Origin: DASWIG01 sp965371445
GTDB lineage: Bacteria > Acidobacteriota > Thermoanaerobaculia > Multivoradales > J023
Assembly (NCBI GenBank): GCA_965371445.1
Contig: CBDUYN010000001.1
Coordinates: 62,001-126,000 of the forward strand
DNA: 64,000 nucleotides
Direction of reading: 5' to 3'
Position 1 is the stretch's first letter, and every line of letters starts with the position of its first letter. Shown here piece by piece: positions 8,104 to 16,504 of the stretch. A model generated the notes under the pieces. That model saw only the letters and a list, made by a program, of their open reading frames with translations, did not search any database and was not told where the DNA came from. A program made the position numbers and the translations under genes.

Positions 8104-8151
8104 GTAGGGGCGAATCTTGTATTCGCCGGGCGATCACAAGGATGCCCCTAC
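8104..8151 (+). repeat. 48-bp inverted-repeat element (REP-like)
   Basis: GTAGGGGC (8104-8111) and GCCCCTAC (8144-8151) are inverted ends around an inner stretch that contains GCGAATCTTGTATTCGC, itself a hairpin. The element lies in the gap between the der start and the preceding lipoprotein gene. Short palindromes of this make-up are typical of REP/MITE-like dispersed elements. No second copy was found in this window. Confidence 0.6.
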
Positions 8152-8159
8152 CAACACCC

Positions 8160-8672
8160 TCAGTCGAGCGGCTGGTCGAGCTCGCGGTAGAGGACGACCC
8201 AACCGTGCTGTTTCCGCTTGAGCTGGTACTTGACCCGGTTGCGCTGGTCCGTGACCTCGCTCAGCAGGACGCGCTTACCCAGGGTGTAGGAGCGCACGTC
8301 CCAGGTCTCGACGGTGGTCACGAAGGCGTTGGAGTGCTTCCAGGTAGTGATCGACTCGATCACGAGCTCCTTGAAGTCCGGCTCGTAGACCTTGCCCTGG
8401 TCCGCGAGCTCGCGGCGGCGGAGCTTCACCCGGGCGATTTCCTTGGGCACCGCGACCTCCTCCAGAGGCCCGAACTCGGCCTTGGCGTAAGCCGCAGCCA
8501 GGCGTGGCAGGTACTCGCGGACGGTCCGCTCGATGTCCGCCTTGTCGACTTCGCTACCGCCCCTTGACGCGTCGGAGCAGCCCGCCGTCCCCCCCAGCAT
8601 CAGGAGGGCGGTCACGATCGCCAGGACCGTGGAGGTGAGGGTACGAGGTGTGGAGCGGGCCGGCATCGACAT
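8160..8672 (-). CDS. Predicted lipoprotein, function unknown
   Basis: About 170 residues from ATG 8672 (an ATG at 8666 is equally possible; an extension to 8726 adds a non-signal N-terminus). The signal segment SVLAIVTALLMLGGTAGC-type ends in lipobox GTAGC. The mature part has a charged helical region (VDKADIERTVREYLPRLAAA) and a C-terminal beta-rich region ending KQHGWVVLYRELDQPLD, which resembles an NTF2- or SnoaL-like fold. It precedes der by 123 bases on the same strand, separated by the palindromic element at 8104-8151. I do not recognise the family. Confidence 0.72.
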   Translation of the reverse strand: MSMPARSTPRTLTSTVLAIVTALLMLGGTAGCSDASRGGSEVDKADIERTVREYLPRLAAAYAKAEFGPLEEVAVPKEIARVKLRRRELADQGKVYEPDFKELVIESITTWKHSNAFVTTVETWDVRSYTLGKRVLLSEVTDQRNRVKYQLKRKQHGWVVLYRELDQPLD

Positions 8673-8849
8673 GGCGGCGGAGTGTAGCACTCCGATCTCG
8701 CGGCCTGTCGTCTTTCTTCCCGTCATTTTGGCTCCTCAAGAGAGTTTCTCCTCTCGCTGGTTTCGACCAGACAACCGCCCGGTGGGTTCCCCGAAGCGCC
8801 GCCGGCCCCGCCGGGCACGGCGGAGCTCATCCTACCGGCCGAGATCCTG

Positions 8850-8878
8850 TTGACACCCCCACTCCCCTTCTCTACAAT
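8850..8878 (+). promoter_or_regulatory. Sigma-70 promoter of tRNA-Leu
   Basis: TTGACA (8850-8855) and TACAAT (8873-8878) are separated by exactly 17 bases, a near-consensus housekeeping promoter. Transcription should begin near 8885, about 20 bases before the tRNA. It also suggests that the host's primary sigma factor recognises the canonical -35/-10. Confidence 0.85.
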
Positions 8879-8905
8879 CCTGGATCCGCCGCGAGAGTGG
8901 CGGAT

Positions 8906-8996
<91 letters not shown>

Positions 8997-9190
8997 CCTC
9001 TTCCTCTTCCAGAATCCTAGAAGCTCGAAGCCCCTGTCTTCGGACCAGCTTGGACAGCTGTGGGCGGGTGTCGCCATCGGCAAGATGGGGTGTAGTCGAA
9101 GCGAAAAAGGCGGTAAGCGGGCGAATTTGAAGAAATTCTGCAATTGGGTGTGAGAACGGCGGGACTTTTTCCGTCTTTCTATAGGGTGAG

Positions 9191-10741
9191 ATGTTAGCGA
9201 AACTCACCACAGCCACACCCTGGGGCGTCGATGCCCGCCGGGTCCAGGTGGAGGTCGACGTCTACAACGGCCTGCCACAGATGCACATCGTCGGTCTACC
9301 CGACGCGTCGGTCCGCGAAAGCCGAGAGCGCGTGCGCTCGGCCATCAAGAACTCCGGTTTTGACTTGCCACCGCGGGTCGTGGTCGTCAACCTGGCGCCC
9401 GCCGATCTGCGCAAGGAGGGCAACCACCTCGACCTGGCGATCGCCACGGCGCTGCTCGCGGCGCTGGGCCAGCTGGCCGAGGACACCCTCCACGAGCGAC
9501 TCCTCTGCGGCGAGCTGGGTCTCGACGGGACGATCCGCCCGGTCCGCGGCGCTCTGGCGATCGCCGACCTGGCGGCACGGCTCGGCATGCGCGAGCTTCT
9601 GCTGCCGGCCCAGAACGCTGGCGAGGCCGCCGCTCTCAAAGCCTTGCCGGTGATCCCGGTCCGCAGCTTTGCCGAGGCGATCGAGCATCTCCTCGACCAG
9701 GAGACGATCCCGCCGACCGAGAGCCCCGGACACCAGGCCGAGACCCGCGCCGACCCACTGTCCGACCTCTCCGAGGTCCGTGGCCAGGAAGCCGCCAAGC
9801 GGGCTCTGGAGGTCGCCGCGGCCGGTGGCCACAACCTGCTCTTCATGGGTCCTCCGGGCTCGGGCAAGACCATGCTCGCCCGACGGCTCCCTGGGATCTT
9901 GCCGCCGCTCGACCTGGCCGAGGCGATCGCCGTCACCAAGATCCACTCCCTGGTGGCCGAAGAGCCGCCGTCGAAGCTGCTCTCCGAACGGCCTTTCCGT
10001 AGCCCCCATCCGGGGGTCTCGACCGCCGGCATGGTGGGAGGCGGCTCGATCCCGCGTCCAGGCGAAGCCAGCCTTGCGCACGCCGGTGTCCTCTTTCTGG
10101 ACGAGCTGCCGGAATTCCGCCGCGACACCTTGGAGGCTCTGCGCCAGCCTCTCGAGGAAGGCCAGATCACGGTGGTCCGAACCCGCGCCCGGCTACGGTT
10201 CCCGGCCCGGTTCGCGCTGCTGGCCGCGATGAACCCCTGCCCGTGCGGACACCTGGGCGATCCCCGCCACGACTGCCGCTGCCCGCCGCCGCTCGTCGAA
10301 CGCTACCGCTCGCGGATCTCGGGCCCGCTGCTCGACCGCATCGACATGCACGTCGAAGTGCCGGCGGTCAGCCTCCGCGAGCTTCGTGGCCAGCCCGGAG
10401 AGGCGTCGAGCGCGGTCGCCGAGAGGGTCGGCAAGGCCCGCGAGATCGCCCGCCGGCGCTTTGGCGAGGCAACCTCGACACCCATCAACGCCGCCATGGG
10501 GCCCGAGCTCCTGCGCGTCCACTGCGATCTCGAGCCCGAGGCCCAAAAGCTCCTCCACAAGGCCTTCGACCGGCTGCGGCTCTCGGCGCGGGCGCTCAGC
10601 CGCATTATGAAGGTCGGCCGCACCATCGCCGACCTCGACGGCAGCGACGTGCTGCGCTCCTGTCACGTCGCCGAAGCGATCCAGTACCGGACTCTGGACC
10701 GGCGGGGTGACGACCGCGGCGCTCCTCCGAGATCGAGATGA
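9191..10741 (+). CDS. comM: ComM/YifB-family AAA+ ATPase (Mg-chelatase-like)
   Basis: 516 residues in the standard three-part layout. The N-terminal domain resembles the Lon S5-fold (GLPDASVRESRERVRSA). The AAA+ core has Walker A GPPGSGKTM and Walker B VLFLDELPEF. A zinc-binding-type loop (NPCPCGHLGDPRHDCRCPP) and a C-terminal lid follow. In Vibrio, ComM is a hexameric helicase that promotes branch migration during natural transformation; many non-competent bacteria also carry it. The ATG at 9191 is preceded by AGGGTGAG. It is a single gene, followed by a repeat-rich gap. Confidence 0.94.
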   Translation: MLAKLTTATPWGVDARRVQVEVDVYNGLPQMHIVGLPDASVRESRERVRSAIKNSGFDLPPRVVVVNLAPADLRKEGNHLDLAIATALLAALGQLAEDTLHERLLCGELGLDGTIRPVRGALAIADLAARLGMRELLLPAQNAGEAAALKALPVIPVRSFAEAIEHLLDQETIPPTESPGHQAETRADPLSDLSEVRGQEAAKRALEVAAAGGHNLLFMGPPGSGKTMLARRLPGILPPLDLAEAIAVTKIHSLVAEEPPSKLLSERPFRSPHPGVSTAGMVGGGSIPRPGEASLAHAGVLFLDELPEFRRDTLEALRQPLEEGQITVVRTRARLRFPARFALLAAMNPCPCGHLGDPRHDCRCPPPLVERYRSRISGPLLDRIDMHVEVPAVSLRELRGQPGEASSAVAERVGKAREIARRRFGEATSTPINAAMGPELLRVHCDLEPEAQKLLHKAFDRLRLSARALSRIMKVGRTIADLDGSDVLRSCHVAEAIQYRTLDRRGDDRGAPPRSR

Positions 10742-10757
10742 CCGACAGCGCAAAGAA

Positions 10758-10787
10758 TTTCGGCTCCTTGGGGCCAAGGAGCCGAAA
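10758..10787 (+). repeat. Perfect 14-bp-stem hairpin downstream of comM
   Basis: TTTCGGCTCCTTGG (10758-10771) and CCAAGGAGCCGAAA (10774-10787) are perfect inverted repeats around a GG loop. There is no T run, so it is more likely part of the adjacent repeat element than a classical terminator, though it could still stabilise the comM 3' end. Confidence 0.7.
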
Positions 10788-10793
10788 CGGGGA

Positions 10794-10917
10794 GGGGACA
10801 GGGCAGCGCTTCCCAACGGGGGCGGACGGATAACCGTCCGGATTGGGTGGCCAGTTTCCTGGACCCGGGCTTTGACAGGACAAAATTCTCATCTCTCAGT
10901 GCGCTGTGCCCTGTCCC
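10794..10917 (+). repeat. About 125-bp element with imperfect terminal inverted repeats
   Basis: GGGGACAGGGCAGCGC (10794-10809) faces GCGCTGTGCCCTGTCCC (10901-10917). An inner hairpin GGACGG-ATAA-CCGTCC lies near 10825. Sequences of the GGGGACAGGGC type are common termini of REP-like elements mobilised by tyrosine transposases of the RAYT family. No transposase is encoded in the gap, so this would be a non-autonomous copy. Confidence 0.6.
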
Positions 10918-10983
10918 GTCACTAGCTAAAGGTGCCGGAGGAGGCCGTTTTTTGCCCTGCCGGGAAAAAACTCGAAAAAAATC

Positions 10984-11409
10984 CTACTCTCGGTCCGGGT
11001 CGACCCGGGAGCGGCGCTGTTTGAGGCGTGCACGGCGGCGTTTCTCGTCGAGCCGGCGGGCGCGAGCGGCCCGTGGCGTCCGCGTCGGACGGCGCTCGGG
11101 GTCGACCGTCAAGGCCTCGGCCATCAGCTCGACGAAGCGCTCCTGGGCCGCGCGGCGGTTGCCGGCCTGAGTCCGGTGGCGCCGGGAGGTGACGGAGAGG
11201 ACCCCGTCGCGGTTGATGCGCGTCGCGAGCCGCTCGCGGACGAGCCGGCGCTCGTCCTCGGAGAGGGCCGGCGAGCGGGCGACGTCGAAGCGCAGCGTCA
11301 CCCGCGTCGACACCTTGTTGACGTTCTGGCCCCCGGGGCCGGAGCTGCGGGAGGTGACGAAGAGGAGCTCCGCTTCGTCGACCTCGAGCTCGTCGTTGAT
11401 CCGGATCAT
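10984..11409 (-). CDS. arfB: ArfB, GGQ-type ribosome-rescue peptidyl-tRNA hydrolase
   Basis: 141 residues with the release-factor GGQ signature in SSGPGGQNVNKVSTRV (around residues 22-37) and a long Arg/Lys-rich C-terminal tail. This is the short ArfB/YaeJ layout without a codon-recognition domain. The tail inserts into the empty mRNA channel of stalled ribosomes and the GGQ hydrolyses the peptidyl-tRNA. It is convergent with comM and divergent from the peptidase gene at 11555. Confidence 0.93.
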   Translation of the reverse strand: MIRINDELEVDEAELLFVTSRSSGPGGQNVNKVSTRVTLRFDVARSPALSEDERRLVRERLATRINRDGVLSVTSRRHRTQAGNRRAAQERFVELMAEALTVDPERRPTRTPRAARARRLDEKRRRARLKQRRSRVDPDRE

Positions 11410-11554
11410 GGTCTCTTACCTGCCTCGCGGCCATCATACCCTCTGGCTTCAGGCTCCGGAGGCCCACTGTCCTCGTCTGCTTGACCTTGCCACCCACTCC
11501 CTGTGAGGATGGGGGGAGCGTTCTTTCCAACTTGGCTCACTCAGGAGGCTTGAG

Positions 11555-12580
11555 ATGCCCCTCAAGATCACGATCGACGACATCCTCGCCCGCCCGGCCC
11601 CCCGGCGCGAGGCCGGGGAGATCATCGGCACCTCCCGCGAGGGCCGGGACGTCGTCGCCTACCACATAGGACGCGGACCGTTCCACGTCAGCCTGATCGG
11701 CGGCTGCCACGCCGACGAGCCCGTGGGACCCGCCATGCTCGAGCACCTGGCGAGCTACCTCGGCAGCCTCCCCCCCGAGGCTCCCCTGGTCTCCAGGATC
11801 AGCTGGTGGATCGTCGCCCACACCAACCCCGACGGAGCCGAGGTCAACTCCACCTGGAGCCAGGAGGTCCTCGACGCTGGCGGCGGCCGTACCGCCTACG
11901 ACCTGCCCCTCTATCTCCGTCACGTCGCCCGTGAGCAGCCGGGCGACGACATCGAGTTCGGCTTCCCAAGGAGCAAGGGCGACAAAGGAGGACGGCCCGA
12001 GAACCGTGCCGTCGCCTCCTTCCTACGCCGCGGAGCGCCCTACATCCTGCATACGAGCTTCCACGGCATGGGCTTCGCGGCGGGTCCCTGGTTCCTCATG
12101 GAAGGCTCCTGGGAGGAGCGTACCGTCGAGATGCGCCAGAGGCTGCGGCGACGGACTACGCAGTTGGGCTACCGTGTCCACGACGTCGACCGCGGCGGCG
12201 AGAAAGGGTTCACCCGCATCGACGAGGGCTTCACCACGCGTCCCGACTCGCGGGCCATGGCCGCCTACTTTCGGAGCCTGGGCGACGAGAAGACTGCGGG
12301 ACTTTTCCGTCCCAGCTCGATGGAATTCGTCCGCTCGCTCGGCGGCGACCCGCTGACGCTGGTCTCGGAGATGCCGCTCTTCCTGCTGCCGGCCGAGCAT
12401 TACCAGGGCGGCGACGTCGTCAGTCCGGCGGTCCTCGGGAAGCTCCGGGGCCTGACCGATCCCGAGGAGCTCCGCCGCGAAGCGGAGCGGATCGGGATCG
12501 AGCCGATGCCGATCGAGGACCAGATGCACCTCCAGCTGGCCTTCCTGGAGGAAGGGCTCGCGGCGGCGCTCTACGAGTGA
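11555..12580 (+). CDS. M14-like zinc carboxypeptidase
   Basis: 341 residues with no signal peptide, so probably cytoplasmic. Likely zinc ligands are His52 and Glu55 in GGCHADEPVG and a later His in ILHTSFHGMGF. The substrate-binding signature HTNPDG and a candidate catalytic Glu in LVSEMPLF complete an M14 or succinylglutamate-desuccinylase-type active site. The start is supported by AGGAGG seven bases upstream. Substrate unknown; peptide tails and acylated amino acids are the usual choices. It is followed by the remains of a sensor kinase. Confidence 0.82.
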   Translation: MPLKITIDDILARPAPRREAGEIIGTSREGRDVVAYHIGRGPFHVSLIGGCHADEPVGPAMLEHLASYLGSLPPEAPLVSRISWWIVAHTNPDGAEVNSTWSQEVLDAGGGRTAYDLPLYLRHVAREQPGDDIEFGFPRSKGDKGGRPENRAVASFLRRGAPYILHTSFHGMGFAAGPWFLMEGSWEERTVEMRQRLRRRTTQLGYRVHDVDRGGEKGFTRIDEGFTTRPDSRAMAAYFRSLGDEKTAGLFRPSSMEFVRSLGGDPLTLVSEMPLFLLPAEHYQGGDVVSPAVLGKLRGLTDPEELRREAERIGIEPMPIEDQMHLQLAFLEEGLAAALYE

Positions 12581-12669
12581 GGCCGGCGCTCACTCAGTCG
12601 CGCCACGTCGCGATGGAGCTTGACGAGGCCGGACCTCGACCTCTCCCGCGTCCGTGCGGGGATCCAGGT

Positions 12670-13271
12670 CGTGTCAAAGCGGCCAACAACGACGGCGTCT
12701 GGAACGAGGAGGGTGTCGCCGTAGACCTTGAGGTTTTGCCTCCCTACTACCGGCCGTGGAGGTTTCGGCTATCGGGGGTGCTCGCCGTCGGCCTCGTCCT
12801 CTGGGGAGGCCATCGCTACCGCTTGCAGGGGATCCGACAGAGCCATCAGCGGCTGGAGGAGCTCAACGCTACCTTGCAAGAGGAAAACGAACGGCGGCTC
12901 GGTGCGGAGTCCGACAATCGCAAGATCATCGCCCAGCTCACTTCGCAGAAAGCGGAAAGCGAGCACCTGGCCCAAACCTTCGCCCATGACCTGAGAAATC
13001 CCCTGGTGTCCGCGACAATGGCGTCGGCATCGAGCCGCGTTATCAGGACCGGGTCTTTGGCGTCTTCGACCAGCTGAACCCGAACGAGCGCGGCGCCGGC
13101 GTCGGCCTGCCCAAAGCCAGGCGCATCGTCGAGCTCCACGGCGGACGGATGTGGATCGAGTCGGAGGGCGGCGGACGGGGGTGCACGGTGTGCTTTACCT
13201 TGAAGGGTCCGCCGGCGTCCGCTCCGGGCCGACCCGGCGCCAGAGCCCCCCACGGACGCACCGTTCGATAG
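12670..13271 (+). pseudogene. Remnant of a Y_Y_Y-domain sensor histidine kinase, internally deleted
   Basis: Frame 1 encodes the last strand of a periplasmic Y_Y_Y domain (KAANNDGVWNEEG), a membrane helix (LSGVLAVGLVLWGGHRYRL), a coiled coil and the H-box AQTFAHDLRNPLVS. At about 13010 the reading frame shifts by two. The next segment begins directly at the ATP-binding G1 box DNGVGI, then GAGVGL and ELHGGRMWIESEGG, to a stop at 13269-13271. Everything between the phospho-accepting His region and the G1 box is missing, as is the N-terminal propeller expected upstream. This is therefore a relic formed by at least one deletion. Confidence 0.8.
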
Positions 13272-13459
13272 CAGCGCTTGAGCGTCGCCTCCTCGTCCCC
13301 TCCAAACACCACCCTTGGGGGTGGTCCCACCATGTGAGGATCGTCATACCGTGAGAGGGATGATATCCTTGTAGGCTTGGTGACCTCCAGGGCATCTATT
13401 CACGGGACGTGGGTCATGACCGTGATCCGACGCCGTCCCCCCGTCCCCAAGCAGGAGAA

Positions 13460-14911
13460 ATGAAGGAGATGAAACACCTTCTGACGAATCCGGGCCTTGT
13501 CCTGGCCCTGTTGCTGTTGGCCGCGGGAGCCGCGGCCCAGACCCCGACCGCCACTATCCCGACGCAGATCACCGAGGAGTCGGAGGTCTGCATCGAGTGC
13601 CACGCCGGCGAGTCCACCTCCATCTACCAGGAGTGGGGGACGTCGAAGCACTACCGGGCGAACATCGGCTGCTACGAGTGCCACCAGGCGGCCGAGGGCG
13701 AGGTCGACGCTTTCGACCACTACGGCCAGATGATCGCCGTCATTGTCTCGCCGAAAGACTGCTCGCGCTGCCACGTGAAGGAGGTTGCCGAGTTCGAGGA
13801 GAGCCACCACGCCAAGGCGGGGCTGATCCTGGGCTCGCTCGACAACTTCCTCGCCGACATCGTCGAGGGCAACTGGGAGTTCTACGGCGGCTCGGCGCTG
13901 ACGGTCTCGGGCTGCAAGCAGTGCCACGGCGCGGTCGTCGTGGTCAACGACGACGGGTCGCTCCACCCCACGGGCTGGCCCAACACGGGCATGGGCCGCG
14001 TCAATCCCGACGGCTCGATGGGTGCCTGCACGGCCTGCCACCAGCGCCACGCCTTCTCTGCCGAGCAGGCGCGGCGTCCGGAGAACTGCGGCAAGTGCCA
14101 CCTCGGACCCGACCACCCACAGATGGAGATCTACGAGGAGTCCAAACACGGCATCGCCTACCGCGCCCACGAGGACGACCTGCGGATGGACAGCGCCAAG
14201 TGGGTCCTCGGCGAGGACTATTTCGCCGCCCCGACCTGCGCCACCTGCCACATGTCGGCGGCGCGTACCGCCGACGGTGAGCTCATCCCCGTGACCCACG
14301 ACGTGGGCCTTCGGATCAGCTGGAACAACCGGCCGCCGGCCTCGATCCGTCCCGAGATCTCCGACGCCAAGCTCGGCCTCGAGAAGATGGCCAAGGTGAG
14401 CTGGGAAACTCGGCGCGCCAACATGACGAAGATCTGCACCGTCTGCCACAACAGCAACTTCGTCTCCAACTTCTACGAGCAATACGACGGCGTGGTGAAC
14501 CTCTACAACTCGAAGTTCGCCGAGCCGGGCATGGCGATCATGAAGCTCCTCTACGACGAGAAGCTCCTCACGCCGATGAAGTTCGACGAAAAGGTCGAGT
14601 GGACGTGGTGGGAGATCTGGCACCACGAGGGCCGCGTGGCCCGTCACGGCGCCTCGATGATGGCTCCCGACTACACCCACTGGCACGGCCTCTACGAGGT
14701 CGCCAAGCACTGGTACTCGAAGCTCATCCCCGAATTGAAGGAGATCGCCGAGGCGAACCGCGGCTCCGCGGGCGGTAAGAAGCTCGCCGCCGCCATCGAC
14801 GAGCTCCTGAAGCGTCCCGAGCACTCCTGGTACACCGGGAACCTCCCGGCCGAGGAGCAGGAGAAGCGCAGGAAGGCGCAGGAGGAGTTCAGGGCTCGGT
14901 ATGACGAGTGA
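13460..14911 (+). CDS. Octaheme c-type cytochrome of the hydroxylamine-oxidoreductase family
   Basis: About 483 residues. An N-terminal export signal (LVLALLLLAAGAAAQ) is followed by eight CXXCH haem sites: CIECH, CYECH, CSRCH, CKQCH, CTACH, CGKCH, CATCH and CTVCH (residues 44 to about 330). The C-terminal helical part contains VARHGASMMAPDYTHWHG. Tyr405 in this motif is the candidate for the tyrosine that cross-links to the catalytic P460 haem in true hydroxylamine or hydrazine oxidoreductases; reductive epsilon-proteobacterial homologues lack that residue. GGAG lies only three bases before ATG 13460 and twelve before ATG 13469, so the start is uncertain by three codons. There are no redox partner genes nearby. 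Confidence 0.87.
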   Translation: MKEMKHLLTNPGLVLALLLLAAGAAAQTPTATIPTQITEESEVCIECHAGESTSIYQEWGTSKHYRANIGCYECHQAAEGEVDAFDHYGQMIAVIVSPKDCSRCHVKEVAEFEESHHAKAGLILGSLDNFLADIVEGNWEFYGGSALTVSGCKQCHGAVVVVNDDGSLHPTGWPNTGMGRVNPDGSMGACTACHQRHAFSAEQARRPENCGKCHLGPDHPQMEIYEESKHGIAYRAHEDDLRMDSAKWVLGEDYFAAPTCATCHMSAARTADGELIPVTHDVGLRISWNNRPPASIRPEISDAKLGLEKMAKVSWETRRANMTKICTVCHNSNFVSNFYEQYDGVVNLYNSKFAEPGMAIMKLLYDEKLLTPMKFDEKVEWTWWEIWHHEGRVARHGASMMAPDYTHWHGLYEVAKHWYSKLIPELKEIAEANRGSAGGKKLAAAIDELLKRPEHSWYTGNLPAEEQEKRRKAQEEFRARYDE

Positions 14912-14927
14912 AGCCCGCCTCGTCCCC

Positions 14928-14945
14928 GCCCGGGGTTAAAACCCC
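14928..14945. repeat. GC-rich palindrome between convergent genes
   Basis: CCGGGGTT (14928-14935) and AACCCCGG (14938-14945) form a near-perfect palindrome in the gap between the cytochrome gene and the end of murA on the other strand. It could serve as a two-way transcription stop, but lacks a T run in either direction. Confidence 0.45.
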
Positions 14946-14963
14946 GGCCCCCCCCGGGGAAGC

Positions 14964-16310
14964 TCAGGCGGCTCGACCCAGCTGCCGGCCGTCCAAGCTC
15001 GGACGGGAACCGGGGCGCCGCGGCACACAGCGCCGGGGGCTTTTCCGAGTCGTGTCCTGCCGGACTCGCTCCACCGAAGCGCCAAGGCGCCGGAGCTTTT
15101 CCTCGAAGTCCTCGTAGCCGCGGTCGAGGTGTGCGACGCCCTCCATGACCGTCTCGCCCACAGCGGCAAGGCCCGCGAGCACCAGGCAGGCCGAAGCCCG
15201 CAAGTCGGTGGCCTGGACGGAGGCACCGAGAAGCGGTGTCGGCCCCTCGACTCGGGCCGAGCTTCCCTCGACGCGGATCTCCGCGCCCAGGCGCCGTAGC
15301 TCCGGGACGTGGCGGAGTCGGTTCTCGAAGACCGTCTCGACGATCGTCGTCGTCCCCCGGGCGCGGGTGGCAAGCGCCATGTACTGCGCCTGGAGGTCGG
15401 TGTGAAAGCCCGGATGCGGCGCCGTCGCGACGTCGCGTGCGACAAGGGGTCCGCCGTCGTGGGCGACGCGGACGCAACGCTCCGAGACCTCGACGAGAGC
15501 GCCCATCTCGGAGAGCTTCCGCAGCAACGGCCGAAGACCGTCCTCCCGAGCCCCCTCGACGGTGACGTCGCCACCGGTCAGGGCGGCGCCGATCAGGTAG
15601 GTCCCGGCCTCGATACGGTCGGGCAGGATCCTGTGGTGTCCACCGCCGAGGCCGTCGCGGCCTTCGATCGTGATACAGCCGGTGCCGGCGCCGTCTATGG
15701 CCGCGCCCATGGCGTTGAGCAGCTCGGCGAGGTCGACGATCTCGGGCTCACGGGCGCAGCCGTCGAGCACGGTCGTGCCCTGGGCCAGGCAGGCCGCCAT
15801 CATGAGGTTCTCGGTGCCGCCGACGGTGGGCTTCGGAAAACGAAAGCGCGTCCCCACGAGACGCCGCGCCCGCGCCTCGACGGCACCGTCGGCAAGGCGC
15901 ACCTCGGCTCCCAGGGCCAGGAGACCGCGGAGATGAAGGTCGATCGGACGCGCGCCGATCGCGCAACCGCCGGGCAACGGCACCCGCGCCACGCCGTGCC
16001 GGGCGACGAGCGGGCCGAGGACGAGAGCGCTGGCGCGCATCGTCCGGGCCAGCTCGGGCGGAGCTTCGGTCGCAGCGTTGGACGAGCGCCGGAGCGACAG
16101 AGCGCCGCCGCGTGACTCGCTCTCGACGCCGAGGTGGGCGAGGAGTCGCACCATGGTGTCCACGTCCTGGACCCGGGGGACGTTCTCGAGCGTGAGCGGC
16201 TCCTCCGCGAGGAGGGCGGCGGCCAGGGCGGGCAGGGCGGCGTTCTTGGCGCCGCTCGCGCGGATGCGTCCGGCAAGACGTGTGGGGCCTGAGATGAGAA
16301 GCTTGTCCAA
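14964..16310 (-). CDS. murA: UDP-N-acetylglucosamine 1-carboxyvinyltransferase MurA
   Basis: 448 residues starting with TTG at 16310, supported by GGAGG seven bases upstream. The N-terminus is MDKLLISGPTRLAGRIRASG and the catalytic Cys116 lies in PGGCAIGARP, so the enzyme should be fosfomycin-sensitive at this residue. MurA transfers enolpyruvate to UDP-GlcNAc, the first committed step of peptidoglycan synthesis. The C-terminus carries an unusual Arg/Pro-rich extension of about 30 residues (from about residue 418), which may reflect a lost stop codon. It lies alone between convergent and divergent genes. Confidence 0.95.
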   Translation of the reverse strand: MDKLLISGPTRLAGRIRASGAKNAALPALAAALLAEEPLTLENVPRVQDVDTMVRLLAHLGVESESRGGALSLRRSSNAATEAPPELARTMRASALVLGPLVARHGVARVPLPGGCAIGARPIDLHLRGLLALGAEVRLADGAVEARARRLVGTRFRFPKPTVGGTENLMMAACLAQGTTVLDGCAREPEIVDLAELLNAMGAAIDGAGTGCITIEGRDGLGGGHHRILPDRIEAGTYLIGAALTGGDVTVEGAREDGLRPLLRKLSEMGALVEVSERCVRVAHDGGPLVARDVATAPHPGFHTDLQAQYMALATRARGTTTIVETVFENRLRHVPELRRLGAEIRVEGSSARVEGPTPLLGASVQATDLRASACLVLAGLAAVGETVMEGVAHLDRGYEDFEEKLRRLGASVERVRQDTTRKSPRRCVPRRPGSRPSLDGRQLGRAA

Positions 16311-16504
16311 GTCGATTCCTCCGGGTCCGTCGTTTCAAGGGTGCTTCCAACGAAGCGCCGACGAGAAAACGCTATCGGCCCGGTGTGGCGGAATCGTGGC
16401 AGGAAAAAGGACCTTGGCGGGGCATTCGGATCGCATCTCGGCACGCTCGCCTGCGGAGTCGATACACTACGATCTCCGAAACCGTCCCTTGAAGGAGCTT
16501 GAGC

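Noticed and set aside
6714..8567. 617-codon plus-strand open frame opposite der
   Set aside because: It mirrors der and the next lipoprotein gene; the protein is low-complexity Arg/Gly/Val with no motif and no ribosome site. High-GC coding regions often leave such antisense frames open.
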